Below, in pieces: positions 33,470 through 41,614 of a stretch of 64,000 nt of DNA. Position numbers and translations under genes: made by a program. This stretch comes from Nannocystis bainbridge (lineage in GTDB: Bacteria > Myxococcota_A > Polyangia > Nannocystales > Nannocystaceae). Each line of letters starts with the position of its first letter. Position 1 is the first letter of the stretch. Where the stretch lies: contig NZ_JAQNDL010000005.1 in NCBI RefSeq assembly GCF_028368995.1, positions 630,501 through 694,500 of the forward strand, in the 5' to 3' direction. The notes below the pieces were generated by a model that saw only the letters and a program-made list of their open reading frames with translations, was not told the origin of the DNA and searched no databases.

Positions 33470-34666
33470 TCACCTCTTGTGCGCCGGCGCCATCCAGCGC
33501 ATCAGCGGCAAAGCCAGCACCGCCGCCAGCGCGGCGCAGCCGGCCGCCGTCCAGTACAGCGCCGCGTAGCCGGCCCGCGACGCCACCTCGCCGAGGCCCA
33601 GCTCGGCCGCGAATCCGGCCACCGCCAGCGCCGCCCCGAGCGCCGCGCTCACCATCCCGCGCCCGCGGACCTTGTCGTAGAACGTCGAATACAGCGCTGG
33701 CCACAATAGCAAGTGTCCCAGCCCCGTCGCCACCCCGAGCGCGATCATCCCCGCCCCCGTGCGCACCTCCGCCAGCCCGCCCCCCACCGCGACCAGCAGC
33801 AGCGCGCTGGCCACCACCACCGGCCCGCGGCCCAGCCGATCGACCAGGTGCCCCGCCGCCGCGCGCCCGAGGGCGATCACCGCGAAGTAGGCCGCGAACA
33901 TCGGCGTCACGCTGCCGAGCGCGCGCCGGGTCGCCAGCGCGGTGATGAACGACTCCTGCGCCACGAAGTGGATCGACAGCAGCGTGAACACCACCATCAA
34001 CACGACCACCCGCGGCTGCACCATCTCGCGCGCGAACTCGCGGTACGGCGGCGCCACCTCCTCGGCCGCCGGCGCCGGCGCGCGCGCGAACACTCGCACC
34101 AGCACATGCACCGCCGCCAGGCCCGCCAGCGCCTGGCACATCGCCGCGAAGCCCCAGCGCCCCAGCAGCCCCTCCGCCAGCCCCGAGCCGATCACGTTGC
34201 GCGCCAGGCTGACGAACGCGAAGTAATACGCCAGCACCTGCGGCCTGCGCTCCGCCGGCACCGACGCCACCACCGTCGCCACCACCCCGACGTCGAGGTG
34301 CGCCGTGCCGAGGCTCATCAGCGCCACGCTGGCCGCCAGCCCGTTCACGCTGTCCGCCGCCGCCGCCGCGCACGCGAGCCCGAGCGCCTGCACCAGCGCC
34401 CCGCCGATCAGCATCGCCCGCAGCCGGTGCTGCGCCAGCCAGCCCGCCAGCGGCAGCGCCAGCAGCCCGCCCAGCGTCGACGCCGCCATCACCTCGCCGA
34501 TGATCGCCGGCGATTGTCCCGCGCCCTCGAGGTGACCGGGCACGAAGCGCAGCGCCATCGAGGCGATCGGTCCGAGCGCCGCCGCGGCGAAGAAGCCGAC
34601 GAATCGCGGGTCGCGCCACGGCAGCGCCGGCGTCCTGGCCTCATTCGCGCGTTCCCCCGCTCGCAC
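33470..34666 (-). CDS. Major facilitator superfamily transporter
   Basis: Integral membrane protein of 398 aa with about twelve hydrophobic helices. The helix 2-3 loop carries GWLAQHRLRAMLIGGAL and the later half HLVDRLGRGPVVVASALL, both matching the MFS signature G-x-x-x-D-R-x-G-R-R. Proton-driven efflux of a drug or small metabolite is the most usual role. A GTG start is predicted. It is followed by the glycosyltransferase gene four bases later, so its cargo may be the glycosylated product. Specificity cannot be read from sequence. Confidence 0.87.
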   Translation of the reverse strand: MRAGERANEARTPALPWRDPRFVGFFAAAALGPIASMALRFVPGHLEGAGQSPAIIGEVMAASTLGGLLALPLAGWLAQHRLRAMLIGGALVQALGLACAAAAADSVNGLAASVALMSLGTAHLDVGVVATVVASVPAERRPQVLAYYFAFVSLARNVIGSGLAEGLLGRWGFAAMCQALAGLAAVHVLVRVFARAPAPAAEEVAPPYREFAREMVQPRVVVLMVVFTLLSIHFVAQESFITALATRRALGSVTPMFAAYFAVIALGRAAAGHLVDRLGRGPVVVASALLLVAVGGGLAEVRTGAGMIALGVATGLGHLLLWPALYSTFYDKVRGRGMVSAALGAALAVAGFAAELGLGEVASRAGYAALYWTAAGCAALAAVLALPLMRWMAPAHKR

Positions 34667-34890
34667 CCGGCTCGCCCCTCCGCCGCGCCCTCAATCTCGC
34701 ACGACCGCGACGCCGACGCGAGCCGGGCGAGATCGCCCGCCGAGACGCCGGCGAGGACCACCCTTTCAGGCTCGGGCGCCCGCGGAGTCCCCGGACGCGC
34801 AGCCCGGTCCGTCACCGCGCCACCGGGCCGAGCGCGCCCCCAATCACGATACCCCGAGCTGCCACCATTCCCGGCGTCGACACGGTGCCA

Positions 34891-35259
34891 TCATTTCCCC
34901 GCATCCCCGCCGAGGATGGTCGCGCCCGTCCACGTGAACACCTCCTGCGTCGGCGGCCCCAGCGGCGCCTGGTTCGGATCGGTGCCCGACAGCGCCAGCA
35001 CCGTCGATTTGAACCACACCTCGAAATCATCGGTGCTGGCCACGTACGCGTCGATCGGCGCCGCCTCGTCGACGCGCGTCACCACCAGCACCCACGGCCC
35101 GAACGGCGTGTTTTGCACGTGCCACGTGTCCAGCAGCACCCCGTAGCGCCGGTACGCCGCCTCGGCCTCGGCGCGCCGGCGCCCGCGGAGGGCCGCCACG
35201 AATGCCATCAGCTCGTCGACCGGTCGGCACAACGGGAATGCACGTACCGCGTAGGACAT
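34891..35259 (-). CDS. Small conserved-looking protein of unknown function
   Basis: Cytoplasmic protein of 122 aa. It has an alpha-beta pattern (VRAFPLCRPVDELMAFVAALRGR, then YRRYGVLLDTWHVQNTPFGPWVLVVTRVDE, then DFEVWFKSTVLALSGTDPN) like dimeric alpha-beta-barrel (ABM-type) proteins, and resembles the DUF6176 group from memory. No catalytic residues can be named. It stands alone between the MFS gene and the cyclophilin lipoprotein. Confidence 0.7.
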   Translation of the reverse strand: MSYAVRAFPLCRPVDELMAFVAALRGRRRAEAEAAYRRYGVLLDTWHVQNTPFGPWVLVVTRVDEAAPIDAYVASTDDFEVWFKSTVLALSGTDPNQAPLGPPTQEVFTWTGATILGGDAGK

Positions 35260-35470
35260 GCTCGCGAACGTAGCACCGGCCCATCAGCCCGCGAGCGCGC
35301 CGTCCGCTCGCTGCGATCCACGTCGCAGGCGTCCGTGACACGCGCGGCCGCCCCCGCGCCTCGCCTGTGCGCCCCGTCTCCGCGGCCTCGCGCGAGCGCC
35401 CGTCCGCGACCCTCGCGCGCCGCCGCGCCGAGCCTTGTGCCCGGGGCCCGCCGCGGGCATCGTGGCCGCC

Positions 35471-36334
35471 ATGGCTTCCCGCGCCTCGTTCTTCGCCTCG
35501 CCGCTCCTCCTCCTCGCCCTCCTGCCCGCCTGCAACGGCGGCGAGAAGACCACCGCCGACGTCACCGCGACGATGGCCACCACCGACGCCGCCACCGACC
35601 CGACCACGGACGACGGCACCGCGACCGACTCGGGCTCCACCACTGACGGCTCGACCGCCAGCCCCACCGACCCCGGCACGACCGCGACCACCGACGCCAC
35701 CGTCACCACCGACGCGACCGTCACCACCGACGCGACGACGACGACCAACACCGCGACGGGCACGACCGACGCGACGACCACCACGACCGACGCGACGACC
35801 ACCGACACCGGCGACACCTCCACGACCACCGGCGTGATGCCCGGCTCGTGCGAGGGCGACGCGCCGCGGATCCGGCTGGCGACGACGATGGGCGACCTGG
35901 TCGTCCAGCTCGACGCCGTCAACGCCCCGGTCACCACCGCCAACTTCATCCACTACGTCGAGGCAGGCTTCTACGCCGGCACCATCTTCCACCGCGTGCT
36001 CGACGATTTTGTCATCCAGGGCGGCGGCTTCACCGCGGACCTGCAGAGCAAGCCGACCGAGCCGCCGATCCCGCTCGAGACCAGCCCCGCGCTGACCCAC
36101 GTCGACGGCGCCATCTCGATGGCCCGCACCAACAACCCCAACAGCGCCACCTCGCAGTTCTACATCTGCGACGGCCCGCAGCACTTCCTCGACGGCGACT
36201 ACGCCGCCTTCGGCGTGCTGGTCGAGGGCTTCGACGTGCTCGCCGCCATCGCCGCGGTCCCGACCCAGAGCGAGAAGGGCTACGACGACGTCCCCGTCGC
36301 CGACGTCATCATCGAGTCCGCCACCTGCGAGTGA
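35471..36334 (+). CDS. Cyclophilin-type peptidyl-prolyl isomerase lipoprotein
   Basis: Exported lipoprotein of 287 aa. The signal peptide ends with the lipobox L-L-P-A-C, followed by a linker of about 100 residues made almost wholly of Thr, Asp, Ala and Ser, then a cyclophilin domain (about 125-285): FIHYVEAGFYAGTIFHRVLDDFVIQGGG, ISMARTNNPNSATSQFYICDG and FGVLVEGFDVLAAI. The catalytic Arg (FHRV), Phe/Met and Gln residues (SQFYI) are present, so it should catalyse proline isomerisation in the periplasm or at the surface. The ATG at 35471 is preferred over upstream starts because it fits the signal peptide. Three palindrome hairpins follow its stop. Confidence 0.9.
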   Translation: MASRASFFASPLLLLALLPACNGGEKTTADVTATMATTDAATDPTTDDGTATDSGSTTDGSTASPTDPGTTATTDATVTTDATVTTDATTTTNTATGTTDATTTTTDATTTDTGDTSTTTGVMPGSCEGDAPRIRLATTMGDLVVQLDAVNAPVTTANFIHYVEAGFYAGTIFHRVLDDFVIQGGGFTADLQSKPTEPPIPLETSPALTHVDGAISMARTNNPNSATSQFYICDGPQHFLDGDYAAFGVLVEGFDVLAAIAAVPTQSEKGYDDVPVADVIIESATCE

Positions 36335-36345
36335 GCTGACCTCCA

Positions 36346-36406
36346 GGACATGCCCGCGAGGGCATGTCCGCCCGGACATGACCGTCGGGTCATGTCCCCG
36401 AGGACA
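36346..36406. repeat. Three consecutive dispersed-palindrome hairpins between convergent genes
   Basis: Hairpin one is GGACATGCCC-GCGA-GGGCATGTCC (36346-36369), hairpin two GGACATGACC-GTCG-GGTCATGTCC (36374-36397), both perfect ten-base stems with four-base loops; hairpin three TGTCC-CCGA-GGACA (36393-36406) shares an arm with two. The paired base differences between one and two (C/G against A/T at stem position 8) keep both stems perfect. They fill the gap between the convergent cyclophilin and vWA genes and probably end or stabilise both transcripts, although no T-run follows. Confidence 0.8.
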
Positions 36407-36415
36407 CCCAGTGCC

Positions 36416-37540
36416 TCAGCCCGGCGGCTCGAACTGCTCGCAGGCGGTGTCGATCACGCTGACCGCCGCGTCGAAGAACGGCGCGTAGTCGGGCGAGCAG
36501 ATCGAGCCCCAGCTGCCGTACGTGAACGACTCGGCGAACTGGCGCAGGCGCGGCGAGGCCTCGGCCTGGCCGGTGCACACCGGGTTCGGCTGGTCGGGGT
36601 CGCCGATGAGGCCGAGCACGACGATGTTCTTCTCGAGCCCGAACTTGGCGGCCACCAGCGACGCGTTCCAGCCGACCGGGTTGCCGTTCGACTCCTGGTC
36701 GTCCTCCTCGTCGGTGATGAAGGTGACGACCAGCAGCGCGTCCTTGCGCACGAACCCGTCGTTGCACCCGGCCGGCTTGGTGAGCGGCCCGACCGCCGCC
36801 ACCATCGCCTCCATCGGCCGCTCGCTGCCGTCGCCGTTGGTGCCGACCTTGGCCAGGCACTCGAAGGTGCTGGCGAGGTTGGGCTGGCCGTCGACCATAT
36901 AACGCTGGCCGCCGGCCACCCCGCACTCGCTGTCGCTCGGGTCCTTCGTCAGCCCGACCCCGAGCGTCGCGTCGCAGCCCTCGGGCTGCGGCAGCATGTT
37001 GCACGGGTACCCCTCGCACTCGGGGAAGAACGTGCAAAGCACCAGGCACTCCTGCAAGAACGCGTTGCCGGCGTCGGTGTCGACCACCATGATGTGGTAA
37101 TCCTCCACCTTCACCGTGTTCTGAATCGACGAGATGAAGCCGTCGAAGCTGACCGCCAGCGCCTCCTGCTCCTCGGCCATCGAGCCCGAGTTGTCGACCA
37201 CGAACAGGAAATCGATCTTCTGACAGCCGCCCTCGGGCCCACCGGTCTCCGGCGGCACGATCGGCCCGGTGTCCTCGCCGACGTCGAACTTGACCCCCTC
37301 GGTGTTGCCGCTGCTGGTCGGATTCGCCGTCGAGGCCTCGCTGCCCTCGCTCTCGCCCGCGGTCCCGCTGCCGCCCGGCCCCGTCGTCTCGCCGCCCCCG
37401 CTGCCGGGCGCCGTGGTCGAGATGCCCGGCAGGGTCCCGATCGACGAGACCCCCGTCTGTTGCGTATCCCGGCTATCGTCGGTATCGGCGCACGCCGGCA
37501 GCAACGCGGTGCAGATGCAAGCAGTAAAGAAGAGGCGCAT
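36416..37540 (-). CDS. von Willebrand factor A-domain lipoprotein
   Basis: Exported lipoprotein of 374 aa. Signal peptide with lipobox L-L-P-A-C, then a Gly/Ser/Thr linker (about 25-85), then a vWA domain beginning IDFLFVVDNSGSMAEEQ with the MIDAS D-x-S-x-S residues, and later MVVDTDAG and VVTFITDEEDD. Several Cys pairs (ECLVLCTFFPECEGYPC) suggest disulfides. Many myxobacterial proteins share this layout; they are thought to bind surface partners through the metal site. The start at 37540 places a GGGGG element just upstream; a start seven codons earlier is possible. It converges on the cyclophilin gene. Confidence 0.87.
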   Translation of the reverse strand: MRLFFTACICTALLPACADTDDSRDTQQTGVSSIGTLPGISTTAPGSGGGETTGPGGSGTAGESEGSEASTANPTSSGNTEGVKFDVGEDTGPIVPPETGGPEGGCQKIDFLFVVDNSGSMAEEQEALAVSFDGFISSIQNTVKVEDYHIMVVDTDAGNAFLQECLVLCTFFPECEGYPCNMLPQPEGCDATLGVGLTKDPSDSECGVAGGQRYMVDGQPNLASTFECLAKVGTNGDGSERPMEAMVAAVGPLTKPAGCNDGFVRKDALLVVTFITDEEDDQESNGNPVGWNASLVAAKFGLEKNIVVLGLIGDPDQPNPVCTGQAEASPRLRQFAESFTYGSWGSICSPDYAPFFDAAVSVIDTACEQFEPPG

Positions 37541-37815
37541 GGTCCCCCACACCATAGCCACGGGTCACGCCTGCTGTCGAGCACGCTCGCCGGGCCCCGC
37601 ATCGCCGCCCCGCCGCTCCAGCGCCCCTCCTGCGGCCCTTCGCGTGCGAGCCCCAGCCAAGCTCACGAGCCCGCCGCGCTGTCCAGATCCGAGCGCTTTC
37701 GCACGACCCGGGGGCGGCGCCTCGACGCATGCTGAATGCGCATTCGCAGAAGACTGCCCCGCATTCGCCATTCCCGCCGCGGTCGCTCGATTCGGGAATC
37801 TCGCGTCTCGCGGGT

Positions 37816-38724
37816 TCAGCTCGGCTCTGCGGAGTACCAGTGGGCCACGTCGCCCCCGCGCGCGTAGCGGTCGAACCACCCCGCCGCGAACGCCGGCAGC
37901 GGCTGGTCCTCGGGGTCGTGGTTCGGCAACTGTGATTGCAAGATCCCCCGCGTCGCCGCCTTGCGCGCGCTGGCTGACACGCAGGCGAACGGATCGGGCA
38001 GCGGCGCCGGCCGCTTGCCGAACGGCACCAGCGAGCGCAGCGCGTGGCGGGCCTGGAAGCCCGGCAGCAGCACCCGCGCGTCGATCTGGCGGTCCGCGAG
38101 CGGCACGTGCTCGTTGAAGCCGGTCACGATCACGTGCAGCACGCGGTGCATGTGCAGCGCCACCGACGGCAGCATCGCCAGGCGATACGCCTCGCTCCAG
38201 CCGAGCGCGCGATACAGGATCAGCGCCGAGCTGCGGTGCTCGACCTCCTCGACGAAATGCCACAAGAACATCGAAGCGACCCGATCGTCGCCCGGCCGGA
38301 ACAGATCGGCCTCGTGGTCGAGGAACAGCTTGAACGTCGGCGTGAAGGTCGCCTCGAGATCGGCGATGTACGCCAGGTGGTACCGCAGCGACTTGGCCGC
38401 CAGCATCTCGTCGAAGCAGCGGATCGCCTCGTCGACGGTGTGCTGCAGGCCCGGCCAGCGGCGGTACAGCGCCTTCAGGTGCTGCCGATGGACCCGCGCG
38501 TGCTGGGCCTCCTGGCGCAGAAAAGCGTCCGCCTCCGCCACCACGTCCGGCTCGGTGAACTGCGGCATCGCCTGCCGCACCACCGCGACGATGTATTTCT
38601 CAAAGGCGATGGCGAGGATGCTGATCATGTTGGCCATCACCGCGAACGTCGGGTTGCCCGGGTGCCACATGAACGGGACATCGTCGGCGAAATCGAACTG
38701 AACTTTCCGAACCTGCAAAGACAT
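37816..38724 (-). CDS. Metal-dependent hydrolase of the PF10118 type (ferritin-like helices)
   Basis: Predicted cytoplasmic metalloprotein of 302 aa. It follows the PF10118 pattern: VQFDFADDVPFMWHPGNPTF at the N-terminus, RQEAQHARVHRQH near residue 72 and LWHFVEEVEHRSSAL near 160. The E-x-x-H and E-x-x-E-H elements suit a diiron or other carboxylate-bridged metal site. Family members are annotated as metal-dependent hydrolases, but substrates are largely unknown. The gene is divergent from the HEAT-repeat gene. Confidence 0.8.
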   Translation of the reverse strand: MSLQVRKVQFDFADDVPFMWHPGNPTFAVMANMISILAIAFEKYIVAVVRQAMPQFTEPDVVAEADAFLRQEAQHARVHRQHLKALYRRWPGLQHTVDEAIRCFDEMLAAKSLRYHLAYIADLEATFTPTFKLFLDHEADLFRPGDDRVASMFLWHFVEEVEHRSSALILYRALGWSEAYRLAMLPSVALHMHRVLHVIVTGFNEHVPLADRQIDARVLLPGFQARHALRSLVPFGKRPAPLPDPFACVSASARKAATRGILQSQLPNHDPEDQPLPAFAAGWFDRYARGGDVAHWYSAEPS

Positions 38725-38890
38725 GGGGCCGCTACGGTCCTGCGCCGTGAGCCCAGCCTACGCCGGTAGCGCCGACGCGACAACGCGGCCGCGCCCGAGG
38801 ACGACGGGGTTCCGACGCCGCATCCCCGCGGATCACCGCGACCCCCTGTTTTCGCGCCCGCGCCTCGGGGCGATCCCGCGGGTCGCAGTC

Positions 38891-39799
38891 ATGGCAGCGA
38901 GCGCGTGGCGTCGCCTCGAAGCGCCGGTGCGGGCGCGGTTGACAGCCCCCGGGAGCCCCGCCGAAGCTCGCGCGATGGCTCGGCAAGATCCGGCAGTCCT
39001 CGCCCTGCTGCCCCTCTTCAAGGATACGTCCGCGCAGGGGCTCACCCGCCTGCTCACCGCCGTCGGCGCTCTCGGCAGCGACGGCCTCCCGGCCCTGCGC
39101 CGGGCTGCGCGCGGCAGCAAGGCCCGGGCGCGCCGGCGCGTCGATGCCTTGCTCGCGCTCGGCGACGCCGACCCCGGCGGCCCGCCCGACGATGAAGTCC
39201 GCGAGCTCCTGGGCGTGCGCGACGACCTCCGCGACGGGCTGGTGCAGAGCATGCAGACCCGGCCGCGGTTCATCCCCGAGCTCCGCGCGATCGCCCGCGA
39301 CGCCGACGACCCCGAGTGGGCGTGGGCCGTCGATGCGCTCGGCGAGCTCGGCGACCGCGACGGCGTCGAGATCCTCATGGCGCACACGGCCGGCCAGGAC
39401 ACCCCGTTCGTCCTGCTCGACGCCCTGCGCAAGATCAAGGACCCGATCGCCGCCCTGGTGTTCGAGCCCAACCTGACGCACCCCGAGGCGCGCACGCGGG
39501 TCTATGCGCTGTGGGGCCTCGCCGCTCTCGGCCACGAGACCCCGATCGCCGGCCTCGTCGCCCTGCTCGAAGACCCCGAGGTCCACACCGCGACCTCGTA
39601 CGATCCGGGCGAGTCGCGCCGCGCCGCCCAGGCCCTGTGCGACGTGCTCGGCTGGCCGTTCGAATGGGCCCCCGAAGCCGTGGAAGCCACCCGCGCGCGC
39701 GTCCGGGCCCGCTTCAGCGAGACCTACCTCGCCGCCTGCGCCGAGGCCCTGGCGCGCGGCCAATTCGACCTACCGCCCGATCATCCAGCGAGGGCCTGA
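38891..39799 (+). CDS. HEAT-repeat protein
   Basis: Cytoplasmic helical-repeat protein of 302 aa with HEAT/PBS-lyase-like units: LLTAVGALGSDGLPALRRAAR, WAWAVDALGELGDRDGVEILMAH, LLDALRKIKDPIAALVFEP and VYALWGLAALGHETPIAGLVALLED. These fold into an alpha-solenoid used for protein binding. The ATG at 38891 begins the helical pattern; a longer frame to 38723 overlaps the divergent promoter and encodes an unlikely Pro/Arg-rich leader. No partner is suggested by the neighbours. Confidence 0.75.
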   Translation: MAASAWRRLEAPVRARLTAPGSPAEARAMARQDPAVLALLPLFKDTSAQGLTRLLTAVGALGSDGLPALRRAARGSKARARRRVDALLALGDADPGGPPDDEVRELLGVRDDLRDGLVQSMQTRPRFIPELRAIARDADDPEWAWAVDALGELGDRDGVEILMAHTAGQDTPFVLLDALRKIKDPIAALVFEPNLTHPEARTRVYALWGLAALGHETPIAGLVALLEDPEVHTATSYDPGESRRAAQALCDVLGWPFEWAPEAVEATRARVRARFSETYLAACAEALARGQFDLPPDHPARA

Positions 39800-40223
39800 G
39801 CCGCAGGGTCCGCTCCCTCGCTAGGCCGCGGCAGCCAGGTCGATGCGTGCGCCTGTCGCTCGGCAAGATCGAGGGTGGATCGTGTGCGAAGCCGCGGAAC
39901 ATGGCCGATCGCCTGCCCCTTCTTTCACCGGCCCGGGAAGCGCGCACGGAAGCTGCGTGCGGTGCTCGTTCGGCCCGAGGCGAATGCCGCCGAGGAGCTA
40001 CCTATCGAGGCGGCCCAGGGCGCGTCGCTCGAGCGGAGCTGGAGGATGAATGTTGAAAGAGAGTGATGAAGATCGTGGTGACCAAGGCGCAGTCGCGCTG
40101 CAGCCCGAGCCGCCGGTGCGAGAGACGTTCGCGCTGCTGATCCTGAGCGACATGTCGGTCGTGGCAGGCGAGCTCGTTCGGCGGTGCGCTGCGGCTGGAC
40201 CTCCGACCGATGCGCGGGGGCCG
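39800..40223. other. Gene-free or decayed stretch between the HEAT and OsmC genes
   Basis: About 420 bases without a convincing gene. A short frame at 39875-40066 gives a translation with some protein-like character (RKLRAVLVRPEANAAEELPI), but it is cut short and has no clear start, so it may be a remnant. No clear hairpin was seen. Confidence 0.4.
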
Positions 40224-40703
40224 CTAAGTCGGTTGATGCCGCCAACTCCCCTCCACCGCCACCTCACTGCGGATCGAATTGGCGATGAAGCAGGCATCGT
40301 GAGCCGCGTGGTGCAGTCGCGCGACGGCGGCGTCGTCTGGCGCCGGGTCGCCCGCGAAAACCACCTCCGGGTGCAGCACAACGCGCGCGATCCAGGCCTT
40401 GCCCGCGGCGTTCTTCTCCATCAGACCGCGGGCCGTGTCGGTGTAGCACTCCACAGTGAAGCCCCTGGCAGCGGCCAGGCCAAGAAACCACAGCATGTGG
40501 CAGCTCGCTACCGAGGCGACGAAGGCTTCCTCGGGATCGACATGAGCGGGGTTCGAGAGGGGAACCCTGACGACTTCGGGCGAGCTGGAGGCCGGCACCA
40601 CCGCGCCCCCGTCGAAGCGCCAGAGGTGCTCGCGGCTGTACTTGTTGTCGGTGAACTTGCTGCCCTGCCTGGACCATTCGATGGTTGCGCTGTGCGTGGA
40701 CAT
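40224..40703 (-). CDS. OsmC/Ohr-family protein
   Basis: Protein of 159 aa of the OsmC fold: NKYSREHLWRFDGGAVVPASS in the first half and DPEEAFVASVASCHMLWFLGLAAARG, where the Glu and the Cys of ASCH are the conserved active-site residues. The second family Cys is probably that in VECYTDT. OsmC/Ohr proteins reduce organic hydroperoxides through a reactive Cys pair. GAGAGG lies close before the ATG at 40703. A fragment of another gene directly precedes it on the same strand. Confidence 0.87.
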   Translation of the reverse strand: MSTHSATIEWSRQGSKFTDNKYSREHLWRFDGGAVVPASSSPEVVRVPLSNPAHVDPEEAFVASVASCHMLWFLGLAAARGFTVECYTDTARGLMEKNAAGKAWIARVVLHPEVVFAGDPAPDDAAVARLHHAAHDACFIANSIRSEVAVEGSWRHQPT

Positions 40704-40816
40704 CTTCGCCTCTCGGTCTCCAGGCCGGCATTGTAGACATACGGCGCCGGCATGTCGCCCGGAAAGCGGGTGTGCCAGTCTCGCTCGCCGTTCACGACGA
40801 CAATGGTGCGCTTCAT
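40703..40816 (-). pseudogene. N-terminal gene fragment upstream of OsmC
   Basis: The 38 codons from the ATG at 40816 read KRTIVVVNGERDWHTRFPG and on to PYVYNAGLETE. They look like the start of a real protein, reminiscent of the N-terminal domain that precedes some RimK-type ATP-grasp enzymes. After that the frame runs antisense-like through the OsmC gene in another phase. It is most likely the stub of a deleted gene, or a short leader peptide. Confidence 0.3.
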
Positions 40817-41251
40817 GGGCGCGGATTGTATCAGGAGTATGAGAGCGGGCGGGACAGGGATGCGAGGCCGCGAGCCTCCGATCCTCGGCACGCGATGTTT
40901 CCGCACGCACGCTGTGGCCGCGGTCGAACGGCGACGCTGGAAACCGCCGGGTGTTCGAGGCAGACGGGCCGACGCGGCGTTGCTGTCGACGCCCGTCGTG
41001 CCCGGGCCGCCGCCGGTGCCGAGGCAATTTTCGGTGTCGGCAGGTGTGATCGCCGGCGACGGGGCGCCAGCGGGCGCCGCGCTTCTCGACGCCTGAGCTC
41101 TCGTGATTCATCGGCATCCCACCTCCGAGGGCCAGGTACCTCTCCGGGAGGTCCACGTCACCACGCGGTCTACCGAACGGTTACCGTCGAACGGCAGCTC
41201 AGGCGGGAACGCAGCTCGCCGAACGGATACGAAGTTCTTCAGGTCTATGAG
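40817..41251. other. No gene seen upstream of the AT-rich fragment
   Basis: About 435 bases with only short overlapping frames. The codon-periodic GC pattern of the neighbours fades, and AT content rises toward 41200, where a foreign-looking fragment begins. It probably contains decayed sequence. Confidence 0.4.
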
Positions 41252-41467
41252 ATGCAGATCTCGCTATTCTCTGCGAGATCTGATTCCACGACCGTCTACG
41301 CCACCTTTAACTCTAATGCCATTGCGGAACTCAACGTAAGTGACCGATATGGCAAAGAGGCTCGCTTCGAGCCTCTTATCCGAGGTGAAGTGGAGGTCGT
41401 CCTGGAACCAGGGTATACATCCTGGAAATCAACATACCAAACTGGTCATTGGATCTGCCGGACCTGA
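41252..41467 (+). CDS. Small AT-rich open frame, possible C-terminal remnant
   Basis: Frame of 71 aa from an ATG at 41252, open further upstream. The translation (SARSDSTTVYATFNSNAI, SDRYGKEARFEPLI, GEVEVVLEPGYTSW) has balanced composition and beta-strand character unlike a random frame, and its codons are much richer in A and T than the surroundings. It may be the 3' end of a horizontally acquired gene whose front is lost. An inverted repeat follows seven bases after the stop. No function can be given. Confidence 0.35.
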   Translation: MQISLFSARSDSTTVYATFNSNAIAELNVSDRYGKEARFEPLIRGEVEVVLEPGYTSWKSTYQTGHWICRT

Positions 41468-41473
41468 AATCCT

Positions 41474-41498
41474 AGATCTTAGAACGATTGAAAGATCT
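41474..41498 (+). terminator. Possible terminator-like inverted repeat after the AT-rich frame
   Basis: AGATCTT and AAGATCT form a perfect seven-base stem around an eleven-base loop, followed shortly by GGGCTTTTG. Its position just after the stop at 41467 suits a weak terminator; the loop is long, so this is tentative. Confidence 0.35.
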
Positions 41499-41614
41499 TG
41501 GGCTTTTGATGATGGATAGAATACACTAACAGCTAGCTCAAACCGCCGAGAAGCCGCCGAAATACGTCAAAGCAGAGGAGGGCACGCCCACGCAAGGGCC
41601 GGCCCCCTGGCCCG

